From Aeromonas bivalvium (GTDB lineage Bacteria; Pseudomonadota; Gammaproteobacteria; Enterobacterales; Aeromonadaceae), in NCBI RefSeq assembly GCF_000819765.1, contig NZ_CDBT01000063.1, forward strand, positions 218,305 through 282,304: 64,000 nt of DNA. Direction: 5' to 3'. Positions within the stretch are counted from its first letter, which is position 1. Every line of letters begins with the position of its first letter. The position numbers and the translations under genes were made by a program. Below, one piece after another: positions 17,322-26,394 of the stretch. The notes below the pieces were generated by a model that worked only from the letters and a program-made list of their open reading frames with translations, was not told where the DNA came from and made no database searches.

Positions 17322-17390
17322 TACCCTGTTCCTGCGCCTCGAGCACACTCCTGACCGTCTTGTCCTATCTCGACGAGCGGGCCTCATGTT

Positions 17391-17431
17391 GAATGCTCTG
17401 CGCTTGATTCCCTGAGTGGCCTCTTCATCGA
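17391..17431. repeat. Imperfect direct repeat, copy 2 (recX-alaS spacer)
   Basis: Partner of 17281-17321. Sequence on either side is not clearly shared, which suggests old divergence. Confidence 0.75.
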
Positions 17432-17912
17432 CAACCGGTCCCAACATCTAAAGTTCGCTCTCTTGTCACCGGGTTCTGGATCTGTCTCGTAAGGCTATCC
17501 CCTCGTTGGCCGCGTTTTCCCTCCTTGTGTCCTTTTCCTGGCAGTGCGCCACGGGCCGGATCTCCCTGGTTAGGTCTCTTCACCGCCATGCAAGCCGACC
17601 CCCTATGTGGAACGGATCGCGTTTCACTTCGTCGGCTCGGTTCTTGGCGGGAGGGGAGTGGCGCCATCGATGGCGATGCTCATGGCGATTTACCCCGTCT
17701 GGCATGGCGGCTTCATGGGCTGGCGGCGCTTGCATCCAGCCGTCGATGGCGTCTGGCCGCTGCCGCTCAGCCCATCAGCAACAGTGCGTTCCTGTGAGGT
17801 CACGCCACCCCGGCTTTTTCGGGGCCCCGTGGCCTGCGGGTTTTACTTTACTGCGCAGAAAACTTACATTAGGGCGATTAAAAGTCCGTATCCGAATCAA
17901 GCAGGATTTTCC

Positions 17913-20537
<2,625 letters not shown>

Positions 20538-20553
20538 TCGGGCGAGGTGATCT

Positions 20554-21801
20554 GTGGCACTCTATGTACAGAAATTTGGCGGTACATCGGTCGGTTCCCT
20601 GGAGCGGATCGAGGCGGTCGCCGAGCGGGTCGCTCAGACCAGGGCCCAGGGCCATGATGTGGTGGTGGTGGTCTCCGCCATGTCGGGGGAAACCAACCGC
20701 TTGCTGGGCATGGCCCAGCAGTTGGACCCAGATGCCAATCGGCGCGAGATGGATGTGCTGGTCTCCACCGGCGAGCAGGTCACCATTGCCCTGCTGGCCA
20801 TCGCCTTGACCCGTCGGGCCTGTCCGGCGGTCTCCATGACCGGGGATCAGGTGCGTATCCACACCGATTCCGCCCATGGCAAGGCCAGGATCACCCACAT
20901 AGACACGGCCTCGCTGCGCACCGAGCTGGGTGCGGGCAAGGTGGTGGTGGTGGCCGGATTCCAGGGACGTGATGAGCACAATGCCATCACCACCCTGGGC
21001 CGGGGTGGCTCAGATACCACTGCGGTGGCGATCGCGGCGGCACTCGAGGCTGACGAATGCCAGATATTCACCGACGTGGACGGGGTCTATACCACGGATC
21101 CGCGCATCGAGCCCAAGGCCCGTCGTCTCGCTACCATCACCTTCGAGGAGATGCTGGAGATGGCGAGCCTGGGGGCCAAGGTGCTGCAGATCCGTTCGGT
21201 GGAATTTGCGGGCAAGTACCGGGTGCCGCTAAGGGTGCTGTCGAGCTTCATCGATGGCGAGGGAACCTTAATCACATATGGAGGTGAGAGGATGGAAGCG
21301 CCCCTGGTATCGGGCATAGCGTTCAATCGCAACGAGGCCAGCCTGACCATACTCGGTGTGCCGGACAGGCCCACGGTCGCGGCCCAGATCCTGGGTCCCA
21401 TCAGCGATGCCAATATCGACGTGGACATGATTGTTCAGAATACGTTGGGGGATGGCAGTGCAGATTTTACCTTCACGGTGAATCGCGATGACTACCGACG
21501 GGCCCGCGCCCTGCTGGAGCAGACCGCCAGCGACCTGGGGGCGGCCTGTGTGCAGGGCAATGGTGAGATAGCCAAGGTTTCCATCGTCGGGGTGGGGATG
21601 TGGAATCACCCCGGTGTGGCCCGCACCATGTTCAAGGTACTGGGTGAGGAGGGGATCAACATGCAGTTGATTTCCACCTCCGAAATCAAGATATCCGTGG
21701 TGATTGACGAGAAGTATCTGGAGCTGGCGGTACGGTCCCTGCATGGCGCCTTTGGGCTGGATCAGGCGCCGAGCGAACAGCCGCTGGGCAACAATCCCTG
21801 A
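20554..21801 (+). CDS. lysC: Aspartate kinase LysC (alpha/beta type)
   Basis: Aspartokinase phosphorylates aspartate, the first step to lysine, methionine, threonine and diaminopimelate. The 415-residue product is a monofunctional enzyme with kinase motif [15 protein letters not shown], the [22 protein letters not shown] active-site region and two ACT domains at the C-terminus ([29 protein letters not shown] and [30 protein letters not shown]). Translation starts at GTG after GAGG. Codon 247 is an ATG with its own strong ribosome site, as in aspartokinases that also make the regulatory domain as a separate beta subunit. Feedback control by lysine and/or threonine is expected. Confidence 0.93.
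   Translation: MALYVQKFGGTSVGSLERIEAVAERVAQTRAQGHDVVVVVSAMSGETNRLLGMAQQLDPDANRREMDVLVSTGEQVTIALLAIALTRRACPAVSMTGDQVRIHTDSAHGKARITHIDTASLRTELGAGKVVVVAGFQGRDEHNAITTLGRGGSDTTAVAIAAALEADECQIFTDVDGVYTTDPRIEPKARRLATITFEEMLEMASLGAKVLQIRSVEFAGKYRVPLRVLSSFIDGEGTLITYGGERMEAPLVSGIAFNRNEASLTILGVPDRPTVAAQILGPISDANIDVDMIVQNTLGDGSADFTFTVNRDDYRRARALLEQTASDLGAACVQGNGEIAKVSIVGVGMWNHPGVARTMFKVLGEEGINMQLISTSEIKISVVIDEKYLELAVRSLHGAFGLDQAPSEQPLGNNP
21280..21294 (+). promoter_or_regulatory. Internal ribosome binding site and ATG for a LysC beta subunit
   Basis: GGAGGTGA at 21280-21287 precedes an in-frame ATG at 21292 (codon 247 of lysC). The product would be 169 residues containing only the two ACT domains, starting [16 protein letters not shown]. 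This matches the organisation of alpha2beta2 aspartokinases of Bacillus and Corynebacterium, where the regulatory beta chain starts inside the same gene. Confidence 0.75.
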
Positions 21802-21819
21802 TTGATTTAGTTTCAACCA

Positions 21820-21849
21820 TTTACCATATCGATATCTTTGTAAGATAAT
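21820..21849 (+). promoter_or_regulatory. Putative csrA promoter
   Basis: TTTACC at 21820-21825 and GATAAT at 21844-21849 are spaced by 18 bases upstream of csrA. An 8-bp inverted repeat, CATATCGA at 21825-21832 with TCGATATG at 21858-21865, brackets the likely transcription start and could be an operator. The pattern is weak and inferred. Confidence 0.4.
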
Positions 21850-21894
21850 GTCCCATGTCGATATGAATACAAAACAGGATACAGGAGCAAGCGA

Positions 21895-22083
21895 ATGCTT
21901 ATTTTGACTCGTCGTGTAGGGGAAACCCTGATGATTGGTGACGAAGTGACTGTCACCGTACTGGGCGTGAAAGGCAACCAGGTACGCATCGGTGTGAACG
22001 CACCGAAAGAGGTTTCCGTACACCGCGAAGAGATCTACATGCGGATACAGGCCGAGAAAGTACCGGGCCAGCCAAATTTCTAA
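21895..22083 (+). CDS. csrA: Carbon storage regulator CsrA
   Basis: CsrA is a dimeric RNA-binding protein that controls translation and stability of many mRNAs by binding GGA motifs. The 62-residue product has the family sequence: [18 protein letters not shown], then [26 protein letters not shown], including Leu4 and Arg44-type RNA-contact residues. AGGAG precedes the ATG at normal spacing. Its own leader contains GGA in AGGAT and AGGAG, so autoregulation is possible. It follows alaS-lysC, the common gammaproteobacterial order, and ends before a strong terminator. Confidence 0.97.
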   Translation: MLILTRRVGETLMIGDEVTVTVLGVKGNQVRIGVNAPKEVSVHREEIYMRIQAEKVPGQPNF

Positions 22084-22105
22084 GCCGCTTTTCATAGCTG
22101 CGTTC

Positions 22106-22138
22106 AGGCGACACCTCCCCGTGTCGCCTTTTGTTTTT
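22106..22138 (+). terminator. Terminator after csrA
   Basis: AGGCGACAC and GTGTCGCCT form a 9-bp stem with a 6-base loop, followed by TTTGTTTTT. Confidence 0.9.
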
Positions 22139-22256
22139 CTGGGGGCTCAGAACGCTTTGCAAGGCAGTAAACTGCGGGATAAGTATCGATTTTGTTTGAA
22201 TATTCCACGCTTTGACCAAATGCTGAGCGAACACGCTTTTTTCTACAAAAAAGTGT

Positions 22257-22284
22257 TTGACTAAAAATCCCTGTGAAGTATTAT
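22257..22284 (+). promoter_or_regulatory. Promoter of the tRNA-Ser/Arg array
   Basis: TTGACT at 22257-22262 and TATTAT at 22279-22284 have a 16-base spacer and lie 13 bases before the mature tRNA-Ser, a plausible sigma-70 promoter. Confidence 0.7.
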
Positions 22285-22297
22285 CAGCCCCGCAAAC

Positions 22298-22390
22298 GGA
22301 GAGGTGGCCGAGAGGCTGAAGGCGCTCCCCTGCTAAGGGAGTATGCGGCTTATACCCGCATCGGGGGTTCGAATCCCCCCTTCTCCGCCA
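22298..22390 (+). tRNA. tRNA-Ser(GCT)
   Basis: The 93-base gene has a paired acceptor stem (GGAGAGG), the long variable arm of class II tRNAs, anticodon GCT in the loop CTGCTAA, a TTCGAAT T loop and encoded CCA. Confidence 0.95.
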
Positions 22391-22394
22391 TTTT

Positions 22395-22471
22395 GCGCCC
22401 GTAGCTCAGCTGGATAGAGTACCTGGCTACGAACCAGGTGGTCAGAGGTTCGAATCCTCTCGGGCGCACCA
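22395..22471 (+). tRNA. tRNA-Arg(ACG), copy 1
   Basis: The 77-base cloverleaf has anticodon ACG (read as ICG after deamination, for CGU/CGC/CGA) and encoded CCA. The T stem is of the AGAGG/CCTCT type. It starts 4 bases after tRNA-Ser. Confidence 0.95.
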
Positions 22472-22523
22472 TATTACGACTCGAAAGGGTCATGTGTTGA
22501 CCATCAGCAAGTCGACACGCTAG

Positions 22524-22553
22524 AAAAGGCTTACTGATGAGTAAGCTTTTTTT
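22524..22553 (+). terminator. Intrinsic terminator inside the tRNA array
   Basis: AAGGCTTACT and AGTAAGCTTT pair around a short loop (one G-T pair) and are followed by a T run, between Arg copies 1 and 2. It would separate Ser-Arg1 from Arg2-5. Confidence 0.75.
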
Positions 22554-22569
22554 ATCGCTTTAAATCAGG

Positions 22570-22646
22570 GCGCCCGTAGCTCAGCTGGATAGAGTACCTG
22601 GCTACGAACCAGGTGGTCGGAGGTTCGAATCCTCCCGGGCGCACCA
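22570..22646 (+). tRNA. tRNA-Arg(ACG), copy 2
   Basis: Same 77-base gene as copy 1, with a compensatory change in the T stem (GGAGG/CCTCC). It lies downstream of an intrinsic terminator, so it may need its own promoter or read-through. Confidence 0.95.
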
Positions 22647-22670
22647 TTTAACGCACAACAGATTTCATGA

Positions 22671-22747
22671 GCGCCCGTAGCTCAGCTGGATAGAGTACCT
22701 GGCTACGAACCAGGTGGTCAGAGGTTCGAATCCTCTCGGGCGCACCA
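22671..22747 (+). tRNA. tRNA-Arg(ACG), copy 3
   Basis: Identical in type to copy 1 (AGAGG/CCTCT T stem), with anticodon ACG and encoded CCA. Confidence 0.95.
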
Positions 22748-22776
22748 TTTTGAAAGCAGTACACAAAAGTTTGTGA

Positions 22777-22853
22777 GCGCCCGTAGCTCAGCTGGATAGA
22801 GTACCTGGCTACGAACCAGGTGGTCGGAGGTTCGAATCCTCCCGGGCGCACCA
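22777..22853 (+). tRNA. tRNA-Arg(ACG), copy 4
   Basis: GGAGG/CCTCC T-stem type, anticodon ACG, encoded CCA. The spacer before it resembles the spacer before copy 5 (TTTTGAAAGCAGTAC), a mark of tandem duplication. Confidence 0.95.
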
Positions 22854-22881
22854 TTTTGAAAGCAGTACCAAAAGTTGATGA

Positions 22882-22958
22882 GCGCCCGTAGCTCAGCTGG
22901 ATAGAGTACCTGGCTACGAACCAGGTGGTCGGAGGTTCGAATCCTCCCGGGCGCACCA
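22882..22958 (+). tRNA. tRNA-Arg(ACG), copy 5
   Basis: GGAGG/CCTCC T-stem type, anticodon ACG, encoded CCA. Last gene of the array, followed directly by a terminator. Confidence 0.95.
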
Positions 22959-22963
22959 TACAG

Positions 22964-22995
22964 ACAGCCTCGACCTAGGTCGGGGCTGTTTTTTT
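22964..22995 (+). terminator. Terminator of the tRNA-Arg array
   Basis: ACAGCCTCGACC and GGTCGGGGCTGT form a 12-bp stem (one T-G pair) with a very short loop, followed by T7. Confidence 0.9.
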
Positions 22996-22996
22996 A

Positions 22997-23252
22997 TGTG
23001 CGTGAGGCTGCGTTCTGTCGCCGCACAGCACGCACCGGCCATGCAGCTTCGCCTGCCCTCTCGCCCTGTCATGGCGTTCCGCCTTCTCTCCTGTCGCTTC
23101 GTCCATCCTGGGCCATGTCCTTGCCAGCAGGCACGGCTGTCCCTGTGCCTGGCAAGGTCGCCTCACCATGGTCTCCAGGCATCCTCCTCGCCCGTCGAGC
23201 CATCATCTCCCTTGCCCAGGTGGCTAGGTGTGCCTGAGTACGCTGTGCGGGC
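22997..23252. other. Non-coding spacer after the tRNA array
   Basis: No supported gene. One imperfect hairpin is visible: CTTGCCAG at 23120-23127 pairs with CTGGCAAG at 23149-23156, with GCAC/GTGC inside. Short open frames on both strands lack ribosome sites and recognisable products. Confidence 0.6.
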
Positions 23253-23280
23253 AATAAAAAAGGATGCCGCAGCATCCTTT
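23253..23280 (-). terminator. Terminator after pbpG
   Basis: On the minus strand AAAGGATGC and GCATCCTTT form a hairpin followed by TTTATT, just beyond the pbpG stop. Confidence 0.9.
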
Positions 23281-23300
23281 CTCCTTCCTTTGTTCACGTC

Positions 23301-24128
23301 TCAGCTCTTGAGCCACTTGCGAATGCGGTTGGCATCACCGATGGGGGTGCGCTTGCCGAAGGAGTTGAGCAAGACGATGGCCAGCTCCTGGCGGTCCGGT
23401 TTGGCGCGCATCAGCAGGCAGCGTCCCGCTTCGTTGGTAAAACCGGTCTTGGAGAGGCGTACATTCCAGTCCGGGTTCTTGACCAGGGGGTTGGTGTTGT
23501 TGAAATGGAGGCTGTAGTCCGGGGTGCGAAAGCGCATCTCCTCATCGCCGTCCTGGGTGAACTGGCGGATCAGTGGCTGGCGATAGGCTGCCGAGAGGAG
23601 CCTGGCCAGATCCTGGGCGGTGGAGACATTGCTGCTGGAGAGGCCGGTGGCATCATGGAAGCGGCTGTTGCGCATGCCCAGTTGTCTGGCCTTGTGGTTC
23701 ATGGCACGAATGAAGGCAGCGCGTCCCCCCGGGTAGTGGCGGGCAAGCGCCGAGGCCATGCGATTCTCCGAAGACATCAGCGCCAGGTGCAAAGCATCGC
23801 GGCGGCTGATCCTGGTGCCCATGCGTATCCGGGAGTAGGTGTGCTTGATGGTATCGCGATCATGGCCATCCACGGTGAGGATCTGGTCGAGATCCTGCTT
23901 GGCATCGAGCACCACCAGCGCCGTCATCAGCTTGGTGAGGGAGGCGATGGGGCGTCGGCTGGCGGCATTCTTCTGGTAGAGCGTCTTGCCGCTATTCACG
24001 TCCAGCACCAGGGCGCTGCTCGAGCGCAGCTGCAGCTTGGCCGGGTTGGGCGCAGCCATGGCCTGGCCGGGCAGAAACAGGCCAGCCAATGTACTCAACA
24101 GCGCCAAGGCGCGGATCTGACCCCTCAT
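23301..24128 (-). CDS. pbpG: D-alanyl-D-alanine endopeptidase PbpG (PBP7)
   Basis: PBP7 is a periplasmic low-molecular-weight penicillin-binding protein that cuts DD-crosslinks in peptidoglycan. The 275-residue product has a signal peptide ending at GQAMA, the SxxK motif IASLTKLMTA, the SxN motif in MSSENRMAS and the KTG motif in RLSKTGFTNEAG. It is shorter than E. coli PbpG (about 310) but has all catalytic boxes. ATG 24128 follows GGAG by 6 bases; upstream in-frame ATGs do not give a signal peptide at the N-terminus. Confidence 0.93.
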   Translation of the reverse strand: MRGQIRALALLSTLAGLFLPGQAMAAPNPAKLQLRSSSALVLDVNSGKTLYQKNAASRRPIASLTKLMTALVVLDAKQDLDQILTVDGHDRDTIKHTYSRIRMGTRISRRDALHLALMSSENRMASALARHYPGGRAAFIRAMNHKARQLGMRNSRFHDATGLSSSNVSTAQDLARLLSAAYRQPLIRQFTQDGDEEMRFRTPDYSLHFNNTNPLVKNPDWNVRLSKTGFTNEAGRCLLMRAKPDRQELAIVLLNSFGKRTPIGDANRIRKWLKS

Positions 24129-24259
24129 ACAACACTCCATCCAACACGAGAAAAAAGGCGGTAGATTCACGCATTTTTGCCCCGGCTTTACAAGGGGAGC
24201 CACGGCTATTTTATTAATGAGCGTGATTAAAAAAGGCCATGTCACCATGGCCTCTTCGC

Positions 24260-24931
24260 TTACGGTGACAGGCGCCCCGGCGCCCGCTTGCGCCGCAGCA
24301 GGGTGCGCCAGAGCAGGGCCAGCAGACCGGCGGCGAGCAGCACCAGCGGCAGGTAGAGGATGATGCTGAGGAACTGGGTCTCGTACTGGGCCGCCAGCCT
24401 GGTGTGGCTCAGGTAGTAGCCCAGGCTGACCAGGGGGCTGACCCAGAGAATGGAGCTGACGAGATTCACCATCAGAAAACGCCCCTGGGGGATCTCGGTG
24501 GCCCCGACGATATAGGGGTAGACGGTGCGCACGAAGGCGATGTAGCGCGCCGTGATCAGGGTCAGGATGCCGTACTTGTCCAGCAGGTAAAACACCTTCT
24601 CCTTGTGCTTCTCGTCCATGTGGGACATCAGACGATGGTAGGCGCGGGTGTGGCCGAGCAGGCGGCCCTGCATGTAACCAAGCCAGGTGCCGACGAAGGT
24701 GGCCAGGATCAGCAGGGGAACCACCCAGAGGGAGAGTACCTCCTGATAGACGAGTACCCCCGTCAGCAGCAACAGGCTGTCACCGGGCAGAAATGCCGTG
24801 GGGATGAAGCCATTCTCCAGTACCAGAAACGTCAGCAGCACACCGCAGACCATGAACGCCATCTTGGGATCGGACAAGGTCACCAGGTCATGGTGCATGA
24901 AGGCGTGTGCCAGTTGATAGAAGTCTTCCAT
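24260..24931 (-). CDS. DedA-family membrane protein (YqjA/YghB-like)
   Basis: DedA proteins are inner-membrane proteins linked to lipid carrier or phospholipid flipping and to proton-motive-force homeostasis. The 223-residue product has the family core LENGFIPTAFLPGDSLLLLTG, then GTWLGYMQGRLLGHTRAY and TARYIAFVRTVYPYIVGATEI, with the conserved acidic and arginine residues, and a final hydrophobic pair of helices with a basic tail. It resembles YqjA/YghB more than DedA itself. The start at 24931 lies 5 bases after the stop of the upstream gene, so the two are one operon. Confidence 0.9.
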   Translation of the reverse strand: MEDFYQLAHAFMHHDLVTLSDPKMAFMVCGVLLTFLVLENGFIPTAFLPGDSLLLLTGVLVYQEVLSLWVVPLLILATFVGTWLGYMQGRLLGHTRAYHRLMSHMDEKHKEKVFYLLDKYGILTLITARYIAFVRTVYPYIVGATEIPQGRFLMVNLVSSILWVSPLVSLGYYLSHTRLAAQYETQFLSIILYLPLVLLAAGLLALLWRTLLRRKRAPGRLSP

Positions 24932-24936
24932 CGCGT

Positions 24937-26241
24937 TTACTCCGCGGCTTGCGCCGTCTGCTCGGGTACGGGCGTCGCCAGCACCTTGTCGATACGCAGA
25001 CCATCCATGTCGACGATTTCCAATTGCCACTGGGCCAGGGCAACCTGATCCCCGGTCTGGGGCATGCGCCCCAGCAGCATCATGATGAGGCCGCCCAGGG
25101 TGTGATAGTGATGTTCCTCCTCTTCCGGCAGCCGGTTGAGCCCCAGGCAATCCTTCAGCTCGGGCAGGGGGATGAGGCCGTCGAGCAGCAGGCTGCCGTC
25201 GGCGCGCTGGTAGACCCAGTGATCCTGGGCCTCCCCTTGTTGAAAGTCACCGGCCAGGGCTTCCAGCAGATCCTGCTGGGTGACCAGCCCCTGCAACTCG
25301 CCATACTCATCCACCACCAGCACCATGTGCTCGGCATGACTGCGAAAATGGTTGAGCAGCTCCAGGCCGTTGAGGGTCTCTGGCAGCAGGCTGCCATCCT
25401 GGGTGAGGGCCGCCAGATTGATGTCCTCGCCGCGCACATAGGCGTGCAGAACCTTGTTGACGTTGAGTATGCCCACCAGGTTGGAGAGGCTGCCGTCGCA
25501 GACCGGGAAGAAGCTGTGACCATACTCCACCATGCGCATCAGGTTGACCTCGGTGGGTTGGGCCAGATCCAGATAGCGGATGTCGCTGCGGGGCACCATC
25601 ATGGACTCGAGGCGGCGCTCGTCGAGGCGAAACACGTTGCGCAGCATGGTGCGCTCATGGTCCTCGATGACCCCGGCCTGGGAGCCCTCCTCCAGCATGG
25701 CGTGGATCTCCTCCTGGGTCAGTTGATGGCTGTTCTCCTGGCTGACCCGCAGCAGCCGCAGGCAGCCATGGGTCGAGGCGGAGAGCAGCCAGACGAAGGG
25801 GCGGGTCAGGGTCGCCAGCCAGAGCATGGGGCGAGCCACCAGGCAGGCGATGCGTTCCGGACTGATCTGGCCGAGACGTTTGGGCACCAGTTCGCCGACA
25901 ACGATAGAGAGATAGGTGACGCTGACCACCACCAGTACGGTGGCGAGCAGGCTGCTGCCGCTGGCGCTCAGCCCCCACTCCTGCAACCAGAGGGCGAAGG
26001 GCTTGGCCAGCACGGATTCACCATAGATGCCGTTGAGCAGGCCTATGCTGGTGATGCCTATCTGCACCGCAGAGAGAAAATGGGTGGGGTCCTCGGCCAG
26101 ACGCAGGGCGATGGCGGCCGATCCTGAGCCCTCGGCGGCGAGTTTGCCGAGCCGCGCCTTGCGGGCCGTGACGATGGCAATTTCAGACATGGCAAAAATG
26201 CCGTTCAGTACGATCAATCCAATCAGGATCAACATTTCCAT
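24937..26241 (-). CDS. CNNM/CBS-pair/CorC membrane protein (PaeA/YtfL-like)
   Basis: This 434-residue inner-membrane protein has an N-terminal CNNM (DUF21) domain with four hydrophobic segments, a CBS pair (SMMVPRSDIRYLDLA to VVDEYGELQGLVTQQDLLEALAGD) and a C-terminal CorC/HlyC domain (ADGSLLLDGLIPLPEL to LEIVDMDGLRIDKVL). Relatives include E. coli YtfL/PaeA, linked to polyamine or divalent cation homeostasis. Older annotations call such proteins hemolysins, which is not supported. The start is uncertain: ATG 26241 or 26235, neither with a strong ribosome site. Operon with the DedA gene. Confidence 0.87.
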   Translation of the reverse strand: MEMLILIGLIVLNGIFAMSEIAIVTARKARLGKLAAEGSGSAAIALRLAEDPTHFLSAVQIGITSIGLLNGIYGESVLAKPFALWLQEWGLSASGSSLLATVLVVVSVTYLSIVVGELVPKRLGQISPERIACLVARPMLWLATLTRPFVWLLSASTHGCLRLLRVSQENSHQLTQEEIHAMLEEGSQAGVIEDHERTMLRNVFRLDERRLESMMVPRSDIRYLDLAQPTEVNLMRMVEYGHSFFPVCDGSLSNLVGILNVNKVLHAYVRGEDINLAALTQDGSLLPETLNGLELLNHFRSHAEHMVLVVDEYGELQGLVTQQDLLEALAGDFQQGEAQDHWVYQRADGSLLLDGLIPLPELKDCLGLNRLPEEEEHHYHTLGGLIMMLLGRMPQTGDQVALAQWQLEIVDMDGLRIDKVLATPVPEQTAQAAE

Positions 26242-26345
26242 ACAGGAAGCTAACTCCACGGGGTGAATACTGCGGCAGTGTAATGAATTTGACGAGGCCG
26301 CGCTTGTAAAACTCATGATGGAGCGTCGGCGCGGCGGCCAGGGGA

Positions 26346-26380
26346 CACAAAAAAGCCCCCTGCTGACAGGGGGCTCTTGG
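26346..26380 (-). terminator. Terminator after valS
   Basis: On the minus strand GAGCCCCCTG and CAGGGGGCTT form a strong stem followed by TTTTTTG, directly after valS and before the PaeA-like gene. Confidence 0.9.
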
Positions 26381-26394
26381 GAGGGACGTGACCC

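Larger units (their letters stand above)
17120..17912. other. 793-bp spacer between recX and alaS with diverged direct repeats
   Basis: No convincing gene is visible. Open frames here have no ribosome site and no recognisable protein. An imperfect direct repeat is present: 17281-17321 and 17391-17431 agree at 36 of 41 bases around CTGCGCTTGATTCCCTGA and CTTCATCGA. Looser echoes of GGTTAGATC/GGTTAGGTC and CTTCAAGCCGG/CATGCAAGCCG occur around 17250 and 17570. The stretch may be decayed repetitive DNA or may hold an untranslated RNA. The alaS promoter should lie near its right end. Confidence 0.6.

Noticed and set aside
17116..17415. 99-codon frame after recX
   Set aside because: No ribosome site, no recognisable protein, and it includes one copy of a non-coding direct repeat.
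22395..22958. Regularly spaced near-identical units resembling a CRISPR array
   Set aside because: The units are complete tRNA-Arg cloverleafs with encoded CCA; the spacers are short and of differing length and no cas genes are present.
22648..22959. 103-codon repetitive frame antisense to the tRNA-Arg genes
   Set aside because: It is simply the reverse strand of tandem tRNA genes.
24937..26241. Hemolysin annotation for the CNNM/CorC protein
   Set aside because: The domain order is that of membrane ion or polyamine homeostasis proteins; nothing in the sequence indicates a toxin.
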